A DNA stretch of 12,879 nt from Bacteroidales bacterium (GTDB taxonomy: Bacteria; Bacteroidota; Bacteroidia; Bacteroidales; SMBSF39): positions 1-12,879 of the forward strand of contig JAIOSH010000359.1 of assembly GCA_021107685.1 (NCBI GenBank), in the 5' to 3' direction. Below the pieces are notes generated by a model that was not told the origin of the DNA, made no database searches, and saw nothing but the letters and a program-made list of their open reading frames with translations. Position 1 is the stretch's first letter. Every line of letters starts with the position of its first letter. The translations under genes were made by a program, and so were the position numbers. Positions 9,401 through 12,879 of this stretch are shown one piece after another.

Positions 9401-10145
9401 AGCAGCAGGAATATTTGTTGATATAACAGTATTATGTGAAGGACCATACAATGGAGCAAATATGAATACTGATATTAATGGCGTATTACCATTAAATCAT
9501 CCGTTTAATCCTCCTTTACCATATTTTGGTGTTGCTTCACCTGATTGGTTATATGCAGGTACTGAAAGTGTTCCGGCTATTCCAGGTATTAATATAGTTG
9601 ACTGGATATTGGTAGAATTGCGTGATGCTCCTAATGCAGCGAGTGCAACAGGAGGTACAATGATAGCTCAGCAAGCCGCATTCTTATTAGATGATGGGTC
9701 TATTGTGTATTTGGATGGTGCAAGTATGCTGCAATTTAATGTGATAATAACACAAAATTTATATGCAGTAGTATGGCAAAGGAACCACCTTGGTGTAATG
9801 TCAGCCAATGCATTAGTAGAGACATTAGGAGTTTACAACTATAATTTCTCTACAGGAGCAGGCCAGGCGTATGGAGGTGCTTTAGGACATAAAAACTTAG
9901 GCGGAGGTGTTTATGGAATGATCGGTGCAGATGGAAATGGTGATGGACAGATAAGTAATGCCGATAAGAATGATGTATGGGCAGTACAAGCAGGAAGTGC
10001 AGGATACCTTGAAGGCGATTTCAGTCTTGATCTCCAGGTTAATAATGCTGATAAGAATGATATATGGGTTCCTAATAGCGGAAGCGGTTCACAAATTTTG
10101 GATAATATACCTCAGGGTGGCTTTGTATCACAAGTGCCTAAATAA
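483..10145 (+). CDS. Giant secreted C39-like cysteine peptidase with beta-repeat stalk and dockerin-like C-terminus
   Basis: This 3220-residue exported protein starts with a Sec signal peptide (residues 1-20, MKK, hydrophobic core, SLFA|SN). Residues 21-205 resemble a peptidase prodomain. A C39-like/papain-fold peptidase spans about 220-407: Cys237 in YGCSP, His359 in IPGH, Asn377 in VHNTW. A Kre9/KNH-like Ig domain (about 410-511) and a PPC-like jelly roll (about 640-722, with a less clear relative before it) follow. Residues 727-2975 are Asn/Gly/Ser/Thr-rich repeats, probably beta-helix or stacked beta-sandwich. They include WTGxxSxxWHxxGNW modules, GNWTNNVG...F.G rungs and GGxIRxxxxF rungs. 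The last 240 residues end in two EF-hand loops (D3150-D3161, D3179-D3190). No type A T9SS sorting domain is visible. The likely role is a surface or secreted adhesin-peptidase; the substrate is unknown. It is probably monocistronic: own promoter, tandem TAATAA stop, terminator downstream. The frame is intact throughout. The family calls are from recognised motifs; the function is inferred. Confidence 0.85.
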   Translation: MKKLFLSLMVLTIMSMSLFASNDLVPLDKVKVIADRNAAALWGDVSPAQPIAYYSSKDEIIGYRFNYAIEKKFPAKQSLFKECEQALNDGDKSKQWGIDEYGNIFVSARKNISVIQDFSKALSPEYAMGFKLENLAKEKLGSNINLHKVYYINFQNQWFCYSNGTEEIYINVFPYEQVVSKEKFMEIVLPLEFFCSTGDFEEEWNDYLNNNMVSGKAQVWINNHDGYCKFYDWSYGCSPCAAAMLVSYWDFNSINTSSNYAKLIDWHFQRWDGIQGETDYQVPNANRELAIAMDTDTVSSGGTARVDIAPGYASVCNTTNGYNFTCTHHDHGTDYVWYFNNIISEVNASRPVHISIPGHSECCVAYDAATNQIGVHNTWWSGVQWINRTQLQRTYTIVPGGAMGLAVNIEHPIGDTQYNHNGSGETFSAGDVYEIKWDYDYSSGSYVRLYYSINGGWNWSAITYNTPNDGKYDWVVPSSINSSTCRVYVGAYSSGGTFSGSDASFGNFKIYSGGSIQTLGSDSKVNTTTDPDYYQFINNYSTWCAVGVRNNTAGENWSMIMYTNNSFTTELVSSTYTYPVDFVVMDGHHSPSQLRGIKAYRYSGSNTASVEYEDYNETLSIGTNSDSWPAGDVVEMYDVYLTPGTYSFDLVFNSGTADLDIALFGSSGSAYYGNRQDYLARSINSGGGVDESFSFTVTSTDYYGFCVWANDANSATYDIIIQTPGTWTGAVSNSWHNTGNWSAATIPDASIDVTIPNVTNKPWIYAADAYCNNIVIEAGSGNYLRVYDETLTVSGNMTIHSQLMMDHNDGVITVEGDVNWESGSTAYFPSSTVFWVHGDWNFEIGANAQLANGYVDFTGSGHSYIRCYSSSCSFNNIVSYKSGGDWLSISNLSTQACYINGHIYIQPNALMYIVSTHPVYLQGNLYNNSEYYFNSGEFILDGSNQLIHDNPAYVTNGNFNNLTISSTVSTSIDQDIYVLDNLLIESGSLITNNFDIEVGGDWTNNVGTAGFNEGTGRVIFNGGNYHQYCSNETFYELEVDKASGGAFRVDGTTVACTGYDWTAGAIDVLSGSFTADDLMNNGIYGAYYVNPGGVINLANPGGWIDLCGDLYIYGGNMNVYGGSMRSYWPYSNNASITMTDGILDFKDQGILIYNTALTLTDNITGGTIRTVGGFAAERADFTPTAGIIELYGITDASIGTINGSSLNDVTINKVAKDGATKPSKYLFYDERTGETLGDGSEANTITLYSDLDVNGDLLISNGSLSSNSWDIYLAGNWTNNVGTAGFDEGTDIVYFDGAGAGDINTTETFYRLTLNKTYTGYTALELFDDVVILNDLIITDGTMELNNPADLYVYDDLLIQADAGLNANDTYGPNIYIADNWVNYNTGYATTYGFYPGNYSTVTFMGSTDQFLSTNAAIEDFNNVVINKSAGQFRSNDNTQIYGNLTITDGEWNDNVSSLTHYWHGDVSVSAIGGWYTSGNHNTVVFKGTDDQTFEYLHPGVGYYYNVTVDKTSVKDNMNLSSDEGEIIANMKQSKGAKAMTVTLLTDMDIQNNGTLLIGEGTLDLNGNTFKCNGSVTVENGGTLTVDSNAELWVGGTYTLEVQSGGTLEVIGTAGNEALVTHHTSGGYYHFDILSGGTISAEYGIFEYMTPNGVAIYDGGIIDPTHTFNYCTFQNGSSGYATLLLIHNNQTLTIDGANFPTNTWGGDYNVWKGVNVGDVTFNNATGAFAGPAYEQDPNDRIHWPDFLPGLWTGAVSSDWHTPGNWDDFIVPNATISVAIPAGTPNNPVVSGAPAACADINIDAGASLTIDNNSLDAGSLIDIYGELIMNNNAGELYAYDINWQSGSTDNVTAGTIYIDYICYFYDGTNAILGPGNTVVFNSGLSQSGIICNDADAELGSLVIDKSAGNFFIGWTSTETCRISGNLTVTANNYFHMQDLDMIVDGALEVEANGEIYVATAKDLGISEKQINGEFSLINPELTEGTKGGNLTLNSDFTLKGLLDVGDGNVLLHGTFEIATTGTLTIDGGSFISDAPFAKAWQYLRGTLNLSAGLFEISFNSVRFASTSTTNVSGGIIRCGVGFYATDAGVFNPSAGVVEFINTGQNSGIYCSSGNYFINVLIDEGLFNANVATDVEVTNDMHIVSGTLNLQGNKVEIGNDLLIEGGIEMTVSSDILMVGNEISWAAGSFANITDGEIFFDYIWIFDDGTTAQLGIGNTVYCTSNLLQSGFQCNDADAQIGNLIVDKSAGEFYLGNYSTEDHHIAGDLTVAGGNKFSMADKDLLVNGVLDIKATAEMYSSFSKAMDGSKKLAQKEPQFGKTQITEGVKGGDLTLDSDFTLNGLLDVGDGNVYAHGLFDIAATGTLTITSGSFICDGAYVAGAQYMYGTFNLSIGLFEMLYNNISFAGVANVSGGTINAGRTFHSSAAGAFQPTGGNVILSGTSTTSYIQLINGNYFNNLIVDRSAGIGIHGSSPLTIQNNLKIVSGALNSNDNTITIGGNWTNNVGDAGFGEGVGLVVFNGDGSIQYVNSETFYNVRQDYVAPGSNLQFTEPTYVLNDMEINYYTWINDIFDLQGILDLSNTTSKFTANASSNATIANLMQGGTIVGNGGTITVLDLVENGIYGTININNGEINIHQDAGGWIDLNADLTITGGTVNVYGGSMVSFWPYSANASITMSNGVLDFIDNGIYIYDSPTYTFSENITGGLIRTSVGFNADRTEFTPSGGTIELYGGTDADLITTNSSNVYDVLINKSGGKDEEVTILKGKDGSTIEATKSNSIFAGSGLAIHGDLVVDDGTFDLDGYTSSVTGDIDINGGALLIDDNAILQLSNLKTLSVNNGGLLEVLGSLGNEATITHSAGYYDLKVMTGGTISAEFGIFEYMTAAGINLLGGAIVDAGHPFNNCLFRNGAAGGRLLTVNSNQNFTVNNAIFPTNTWGGANNVYKSVDVGNVTFIDATGDFAGEAFDWDPFDRIDWSAAGIFVDITVLCEGPYNGANMNTDINGVLPLNHPFNPPLPYFGVASPDWLYAGTESVPAIPGINIVDWILVELRDAPNAASATGGTMIAQQAAFLLDDGSIVYLDGASMLQFNVIITQNLYAVVWQRNHLGVMSANALVETLGVYNYNFSTGAGQAYGGALGHKNLGGGVYGMIGADGNGDGQISNADKNDVWAVQAGSAGYLEGDFSLDLQVNNADKNDIWVPNSGSGSQILDNIPQGGFVSQVPK
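1140..1703 (+). other. C39-like cysteine peptidase domain (residues about 220-407)
   Basis: The nucleophile motif WSYGCSPCAAAMLVSYWD places Cys237 ahead of a helix, as in the Peptidase_C39_2 group (usual form GCGPTAAAMxxxYW). RPVHISIPGH gives His359 and GVHNTWW gives Asn377, completing a Cys-His-Asn set in the expected order and spacing. Unusual for the group are extra cysteines (228, 240, 316, 326, 362, 363) and a His-His-Asp-His cluster at 328-331. The extra cysteines could form disulfides outside the cell; the histidine cluster could bind a metal. Both are inference. Confidence 0.75.
2661..2942 (+). repeat. WTG/GNW module, copy 1 (residues 727-820)
   Basis: This copy opens WTGAVSNSWHNTGNW, continues with P-x-A-S-x-x-V-T-I-P and ends at GDVNWESGS. 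Its partner at 5733-6008 has the same order of motifs. The module is common at the start of beta-repeat blocks in Bacteroidetes surface proteins. Here each copy opens one of the two large repeat blocks of the protein. Confidence 0.7.
3717..4121 (+). repeat. WPYS repeat module, copy 1 (residues 1079-1213)
   Basis: The module runs from NNGIYG through GGWIDL, VYGGSM, WPYSNNASITM and GGTIRT..F..ERADFTP to the strand ending INK. Copy 2 lies at 8325-8732 and differs by a single-residue indel, at clear protein-level similarity but diverged DNA. It marks a segmental duplication between the first and second halves of the protein. Confidence 0.7.
5142..5711 (+). repeat. Block-closing beta module, copy 1 (residues 1554-1743)
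   Basis: The module runs from GTLLIGEGTLDLNG through GGTISAEYGIFEYMT and NFPTNTWGG to DRIHW. Copy 2 is at 8841-9398. The repeated short glycine/valine/leucine rungs suggest a right-handed parallel beta-helix. Both copies close a repeat block: copy 1 is followed by the second WTG module and copy 2 by the dockerin-like tail. Confidence 0.7.
5733..6008 (+). repeat. WTG/GNW module, copy 2 (residues 1751-1842)
   Basis: This copy opens WTGAVSSDWHTPGNW, matches copy 1 (2661-2942) motif for motif and is placed 1024 residues later. It marks the start of the second repeat block. Confidence 0.7.
5930..7970 (+). repeat. Two tandem units of about 1020 bases (340 residues) inside the giant gene
   Basis: Unit 1 (about 5930-6950) and unit 2 (about 6951-7970) share the same series of motifs. 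These include NW/SW..GS, CNDADAxxGxLxxDKSAG, TEGxKGGxLTLxSDFTL and GLLDVGDGNV. Trp1842 aligns with Trp2182, exactly 340 residues apart. The DNA at 6468-6499 and 7488-7519 differs at one base in 32, while the surroundings are much more diverged. Offset is 1020 bases over most of the unit and drifts by two codons near the end. The unit boundaries are approximate. Confidence 0.75.
8325..8732 (+). repeat. WPYS repeat module, copy 2 (residues 2615-2750)
   Basis: The module runs from ENGIYG through GGWIDL, VYGGSM, WPYSANASITM and GGLIRT..F..DRTEFTP to INK. It is the partner of 3717-4121. About 41 extra residues separate it from the preceding GNWTNNVG rung (Trp2498) compared with copy 1 (Trp1002). 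Confidence 0.7.
8841..9398 (+). repeat. Block-closing beta module, copy 2 (residues 2787-2972)
   Basis: The module runs from GDLVVDDGTFDLDG through GGTISAEFGIFEYMT and IFPTNTWGG to DRIDW. It is the partner of 5142-5711, at an offset of about 1230-1233 residues. It leads directly into the C-terminal dockerin-like segment. Confidence 0.7.
9417..10142 (+). other. Dockerin-like C-terminal segment with two EF-hand loops (residues 2979-3220)
   Basis: The segment has the order VDITVLCEGPYNG, DWILVELRDAP, AAFLLDDGS, WQRNHLGVMSANAL, then two calcium loops: DGNGDGQISNAD (3150-3161) and DFSLDLQVNNAD (3179-3190). Each is followed by KND and a tryptophan. Asp or Asn occupies loop positions 1, 5 and 12 as expected. 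The protein ends SQVPK. I recognise this as a recurrent tail of large Bacteroidetes extracellular proteins. It replaces the usual type A T9SS sorting domain. Whether it docks to a cohesin-like partner is not shown by the sequence. Confidence 0.7.
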
Positions 10146-10190
10146 TAATGTAATTATGTAGTATATTATTCCAAAATAATTCACATCTTT

Positions 10191-10244
10191 TCAAGTCCCG
10201 ATTTCCTGAGTTTCTTAAACCAGGGTTTTCGGGACTTGATTTTT
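10191..10244 (+). terminator. Strong intrinsic terminator of the giant gene
   Basis: TCAAGTCCCGA (10191-10201) pairs perfectly with TCGGGACTTGA (10229-10239), and TTTTT follows at 10240-10244. Within the loop, CCTG (10205-10208) pairs with CAGG (10221-10224) and GTTT (10210-10213) with AAAC (10217-10220). Together they form a long, almost continuous hairpin. It lies 46 bases after the tandem stop codons. Confidence 0.85.
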
Positions 10245-10256
10245 AAAATGGTATTT

Positions 10257-10333
10257 CAAATTACAAATATCAAATAATCAAAGTGTAAATTTCAAAGTGG
10301 GTAACAAATTCAAAATATTAAATAATTAAAGTG
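10257..10333. repeat. Imperfect 29-bp direct repeat, period 48
   Basis: The 29 bases at 10257-10285 and 10305-10333 match at 25 positions; both begin CAAATT and end AAAGTG. The sequence is AT-rich and non-coding. It looks like diverged intergenic filler of a kind common in Bacteroidetes. No function is visible. Confidence 0.6.
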
Positions 10334-10396
10334 ATAATAACAAAATAATTGTATCATACTTTTTGCTTTGGTTATTTTGACTTTATTTCCTTATTT

Positions 10397-10426
10397 CCCC
10401 TATTCCCTCTATTTCCCTCATATCCC
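10397..10426 (-). other. Canonical G-quadruplex motif on the minus strand
   Basis: On the minus strand the tract reads GGG-N6-GGG-N7-GGG-N4-GGGG, satisfying the G3+N1-7 rule. It lies in a pyrimidine-rich stretch (10381-10426) with no G on the + strand, built from degenerate ATTTCC units with a period of 8-9 bases. It sits about 100 bases upstream of the first MORN gene on the template strand. In an AT-rich intergenic region this is unexpected, but a role is not shown. Confidence 0.5.
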
Positions 10427-10489
10427 AAATAATTATATTTGCCAGAAAATTTTTATTGTTAATTTAATACTGATTTGTTACAAATTTTA

Positions 10490-10497
10490 TATTTTTG
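10490..10497 (+). promoter_or_regulatory. -7 promoter element (TAnnTTTG) for the MORN gene pair
   Basis: TATTTTTG at 10490-10497 fits the Bacteroidetes -7 consensus and lies 26 bases before the ATG at 10524, so the leader would be about 20 bases. No TTTG is found at the ideal distance. The nearest one, at 10474-10477, leaves a spacer of only 12 bases. The -33 element is therefore weak or absent. Confidence 0.5.
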
Positions 10498-10523
10498 CCC
10501 TGTAAATAATTAAATTTAAAATA

Positions 10524-11324
10524 ATGAAAAAAACTTTTTCAATATTAATAATTATTTCATTTTTAACAGCCTGCACCCAGGAAATTAAATTTGAACAATT
10601 AGAAAACCGTGATGGAATAACCTATATTAAGGAACAAGATAAACCATTTACAGGTAAAAGCTTTGATAATTATAAAAATGGTCAAAAAAAAGAAGAACGA
10701 ATTTTTAATAATGGATTATTGAAAGGGAATTATATTTCATGGTATAAGAATGGGAATAAAGAATTTGAGGGTAAATATGTTAATGATAAAAGAGAAGGAG
10801 TATGGAAAAGATATCACGAAACAGGAACAATATATTTAGAAGGTTACTTTAAAGACGGTAAAAAAGATAGTTTATGGATATATTGGCATAAAAACGGGCA
10901 TAAGGAATATGAAGGTTTTTGGAAAGAAGACACACAAAATGGAAAATGGACCGGCTGGTATGATAATGAAAATATCAGTTCTGAAATATTATGGAAAGAC
11001 GGACTTCAGGAAGGTAAAGAAGTAAAATATTTTAAAAATGGTCAGAAAAAAAGTGAAGGTGATTTTAAAAATGGTAAGCAAACCGGAAAATGGTTTTGGT
11101 ATTATGAAAATGGAAATATTAAATCAGTTGAAAATTGGGAGAATGGTTTACCCCATGGGCTTGTAACTAATAATTATAAAGATGGCAAAAAAAAGCGTGA
11201 AGGTGAATGGGAACATAATAAAAGAAAAGCTAAGTTTATAGAATGGGATGAGAATGGTAAAAAAATTAAGGAAGAATTTTATGAAAACGGTAAATTGATT
11301 AATGAGAAAAGTTATTTGAACTAA
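10524..11324 (+). CDS. MORN_2/YwqK-type repeat lipoprotein
   Basis: This 266-residue protein has a lipoprotein signal with lipobox LTAC (Cys17). After a short linker come nine repeats of exactly 24 residues from Gly44 to 259 and a seven-residue tail. The repeat is roughly GxWxxYYxNGxxKxEGxYxxGKxx, the MORN_2 pattern. Automated annotation often names such proteins YwqK-family antitoxins. Here the lipid anchor puts the protein in the cell envelope, so a cytosolic antitoxin role is unlikely. No catalytic motif is seen, and the repeats probably form an elongated beta-sheet for binding. The gene has its own -7 element and lies 46 bp before a paralogue. The start has no Shine-Dalgarno site, but the MKK signal peptide makes it secure. 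The ligand is unknown. Confidence 0.8.
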   Translation: MKKTFSILIIISFLTACTQEIKFEQLENRDGITYIKEQDKPFTGKSFDNYKNGQKKEERIFNNGLLKGNYISWYKNGNKEFEGKYVNDKREGVWKRYHETGTIYLEGYFKDGKKDSLWIYWHKNGHKEYEGFWKEDTQNGKWTGWYDNENISSEILWKDGLQEGKEVKYFKNGQKKSEGDFKNGKQTGKWFWYYENGNIKSVENWENGLPHGLVTNNYKDGKKKREGEWEHNKRKAKFIEWDENGKKIKEEFYENGKLINEKSYLN

Positions 11325-11370
11325 AAACATAACTTCGTAATATATAATAAATAAGTTAAAAATATAAAAA

Positions 11371-12102
11371 ATGAAAAAAACAGTTTCAATTTTATTGATA
11401 ATTATTTGTGTATCAGTATTATCATTTGCACAGGATGTAAAAAAAACAGATAAAAACGGGTATTTTGAAGAAAAAAATGGAAGAATTGTATCAAAAGGAT
11501 ATTATGTTAATGGGAAAAAGGAAGGAAATTGGATATCATATAATAGAAACGAGCTTATTAACAAATTAGAATCTTACAAAGACGGCAAAAAAAACGGTAT
11601 AAGTTTAGAAATAGATAGAAGAGGATATATAAGTACGGAGGAACATTATAATGATGGAATTCTAAATGGATTATCTGTTCATTATGCTTCCGCAGGAAGA
11701 CCTTCTACAATAAAACATTATTCCGATGGTTTATTACAAGGCCGTATGACAAAATACTATACAAGTAGCAAAATACAGGAAGAATGTTTTTATCAAGATG
11801 GGAAAAAAAATGGAGTCACGAAATGGTATAATGAGAAAGGAATATTAATAGCAACATATAAATATAAAAATGGACTATTCGAAGGGGAAAATAAAACATT
11901 TTTTAATAATGGAAAAATTCAGACAATTGAAAATTACATAAATAATATCCAGGTTGGTAAATATGAGGAATATTACAAAGATGGTAATATTAAGATCATG
12001 GGCTATTATACAGAAGGGGAAAAAGATGGTGAGTGGACCGAATATGATGAAAAAGCCAAGGTTATTAAAGTAACAAAATACAAAAAAGGAGTGGAAAAAT
12101 AA
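11371..12102 (+). CDS. Secreted MORN_2/YwqK-type repeat protein (paralogue of the preceding gene)
   Basis: This 243-residue protein has a Sec signal peptide (MKKTVSILL...SFA|Q, residues 1-20) and no lipobox, so it should be free in the periplasm or outside. One 22-residue unit (30-51) is followed by eight repeats of exactly 24 residues from Gly52 to the last residue. The pattern (G-x-x-x-x-Y/W, N/D-G-x-I, Y-x-D-G-K) is the same as in the upstream lipoprotein. The signal peptides also resemble each other (MKKTFSIL and MKKTVSIL), which points to local duplication followed by divergence in localisation. The 46-bp gap has no clear terminator or promoter, so co-transcription is likely. Function is unknown; a binding or scaffold role is the most that can be inferred. 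Confidence 0.8.
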   Translation: MKKTVSILLIIICVSVLSFAQDVKKTDKNGYFEEKNGRIVSKGYYVNGKKEGNWISYNRNELINKLESYKDGKKNGISLEIDRRGYISTEEHYNDGILNGLSVHYASAGRPSTIKHYSDGLLQGRMTKYYTSSKIQEECFYQDGKKNGVTKWYNEKGILIATYKYKNGLFEGENKTFFNNGKIQTIENYINNIQVGKYEEYYKDGNIKIMGYYTEGEKDGEWTEYDEKAKVIKVTKYKKGVEK

Positions 12103-12155
12103 TTATAAACTCGTCTAATCCCGAATACTCAGAACCTAATAAAAACATTATATAG

Positions 12156-12629
12156 ATGAAAAAAATCATAAATCCATATATAAACAAAAAAGAATATAAT
12201 TGTTTCGGGTGTTCGCCAAACAATCCTTACGGTCTTAAAATGGAATTTTATGAAGATGACGATTATATAATATCCGAATGGCAACCTGATAATTTATTCC
12301 AGGGATATAATAATATTCTGCATGGAGGTATTCAAACAACATTAATTGATGAAATAGCCTCTTGGGTGGTTCAGATAAAGCTTAAAACATCAGGACTTAC
12401 TTCAAGAATTGAGAATAAATTTATAAAACCTGTTTATACAAACAAAGGAAAAATCACATTAAAAGCATACCTGAAAGAAACAAAAAGAAGATTTGCATTT
12501 ATCTGGGTCGGATTATATGATTCGGAAAAAAAATTATGTTCAGAAGCCATTGTTACTTATTTTACATACCCAAAATCTATTGCCAAAGACAAACTTAATT
12601 ATCCGGGATATGAGAAGTTTTTCAATTAA
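12156..12629 (+). CDS. PaaI-like hotdog-fold acyl-CoA thioesterase
   Basis: This 157-residue cytoplasmic protein is of normal length for single-domain hotdog thioesterases. The signature LHGGIQTTLIDEIASW (residues 55-70) contains His56, the HGG turn and Asp65/Glu66. In this family an acid in this helix activates water to hydrolyse the thioester. The N-terminal NCFGCSPNNPYGL (15-27, Cys16 and Cys19) is the usual CxxC-containing entry of the PaaI-like subgroup. The acyl-CoA substrate cannot be told. It starts 53 bp after the second MORN gene without a visible promoter or Shine-Dalgarno site and may be read through from that operon. A functional link to the MORN proteins is not evident. Confidence 0.85.
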   Translation: MKKIINPYINKKEYNCFGCSPNNPYGLKMEFYEDDDYIISEWQPDNLFQGYNNILHGGIQTTLIDEIASWVVQIKLKTSGLTSRIENKFIKPVYTNKGKITLKAYLKETKRRFAFIWVGLYDSEKKLCSEAIVTYFTYPKSIAKDKLNYPGYEKFFN

Positions 12630-12646
12630 AAGACGGTGTATAAGCC

Positions 12647-12660
12647 GTAGGCAGTAGGCA
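12647..12660. repeat. Tandem GTAGGCA 7-mer (two copies)
   Basis: GTAGGCA at 12647-12653 is repeated immediately at 12654-12660. Short arrays of GGCAGTA-type units are frequent in Bacteroidetes intergenic DNA. This is probably a small remnant of one. Confidence 0.5.
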
Positions 12661-12667
12661 ATATATC

Positions 12668-12684
12668 AATTTAAAAATTAAATT
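12668..12684. repeat. AT-only hairpin after the thioesterase gene
   Basis: AATTTAA (12668-12674) and TTAAATT (12678-12684) are perfect inverted repeats around an AAA loop. The stem is weak and no T-tract follows, so a terminator role is doubtful. Confidence 0.3.
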
Positions 12685-12796
12685 ATGGCTAAATAATATT
12701 TTGAGGTGCTGGGGTATATAATAATTTGATTACTTTTATAGCATCTTCTTTAAGTTTTGTTTTCTTTCGAATGGAAAAGATAAAAAGAAGTTCACA

Positions 12797-12845
12797 CAAT
12801 CCGCAGAGCGGATTGAACATGAATAGCCCTGTACGCAGTGCAGGG
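12797..12845. repeat. REP-like pair of hairpins (Bacteroidetes intergenic palindrome family)
   Basis: The first hairpin, CAATCCGC-AGA-GCGGATTG (12797-12815), is a perfect 8-bp stem with a three-base loop. The second is CCCTG-N9-CAGGG (12827-12845). They are joined by an AACATGAATAG-type linker. From memory, paired palindromes of the form AATCCG..CGGATTGAATATxxATAGCC with a second variable stem recur many times in Bacteroidetes genomes. The remaining stretch 12691-12879 holds no supportable gene. The element may continue past the window edge. Confidence 0.6.
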
Positions 12846-12879
12846 TAGGTAATAAAACGGAGGATAAAATAAGAACCCT

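Noticed and set aside
680..9426. Shadow reading frames of 60-92 codons in other frames of the giant gene, on both strands
   Set aside because: They overlap a continuous frame with clear domains, lack recognisable motifs, and arise from the repetitive low-complexity coding sequence.
10474..10497. TTTG at 10474-10477 as the -33 partner of TATTTTTG
   Set aside because: The spacer is 12 bases, far below the 19-21 expected, so only the -7 element is annotated.
11309..11335. Hairpin AAGTTAT/ATAACTT spanning the end of the lipoprotein gene
   Set aside because: The stem is AT-rich with a 13-base loop, overlaps the stop codon and has no following T-run, so it is not a convincing terminator between the two MORN genes.
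10524..12102. Toxin-antitoxin system suggested by the YwqK-like repeats
   Set aside because: Both proteins have export signals, no toxin-like partner is adjacent, and the downstream gene is a thioesterase. The family name alone is not evidence.
12689..12879. Open minus-strand frame reaching the window edge, stopping at 12689-12691
   Set aside because: It reads straight through the two palindromes, so the apparent protein is mostly translated hairpin. Although its last 26 codons look protein-like, there is no recognisable family and no start in view.

Overview
The window looks like a chromosomal piece of an AT-rich member of the Bacteroidetes. The evidence is: promoter elements of the form TTTG-N20-TAnnTTTG; signal peptides beginning MKK; a very large secreted beta-repeat protein ending in a dockerin-like tail of a type I know from uncultured and anaerobic Bacteroidetes; secreted MORN_2/YwqK-type repeat proteins; and intergenic paired hairpins of a kind scattered through Bacteroidetes genomes. 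All genes I can support are on the + strand. No tRNA, rRNA, complete mobile element or CRISPR array is visible.

Layout. Positions 1-126 hold the last 41 codons of a probable short-chain dehydrogenase. Positions 127-482 are a regulatory intergenic region with a possible terminator hairpin, a well-formed Bacteroidetes promoter, a structured 5' leader and a strong Shine-Dalgarno site. Positions 483-10145 encode one 3220-residue secreted protein: signal peptide, prodomain-like region, C39-like cysteine peptidase domain, Kre9/KNH-like Ig fold, PPC-like jelly roll, about 2250 residues of mosaic beta-rich repeats, and a C-terminal segment with two EF-hand (dockerin-like) calcium loops. It ends in a tandem stop and a strong terminator hairpin at 10191-10244. 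The following gap carries a diverged direct repeat, a G-quadruplex-capable tract and a -7 promoter element.

Two paralogous exported MORN-type repeat proteins follow, a lipoprotein (10524-11324) and a periplasmic or secreted form (11371-12102). Each is built from nine repeats with a 24-residue period. Next is a hotdog-fold PaaI-like thioesterase (12156-12629). The last 250 bases have no gene I can support. They hold a 7-mer tandem repeat, an AT-only hairpin and a REP-like pair of hairpins running to the window edge.

The giant gene is its own transcription unit. The two MORN genes, 46 bp apart, probably form an operon, and the thioesterase 53 bp further on may be read with them. The most unusual items are the peptidase/repeat/dockerin giant, with its five lysine/glutamate-rich islands placed just ahead of similar repeat rungs; the leader with mutually exclusive pairings; and the exactly periodic exported MORN pair. 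I do not claim a proven new system: these are leads.
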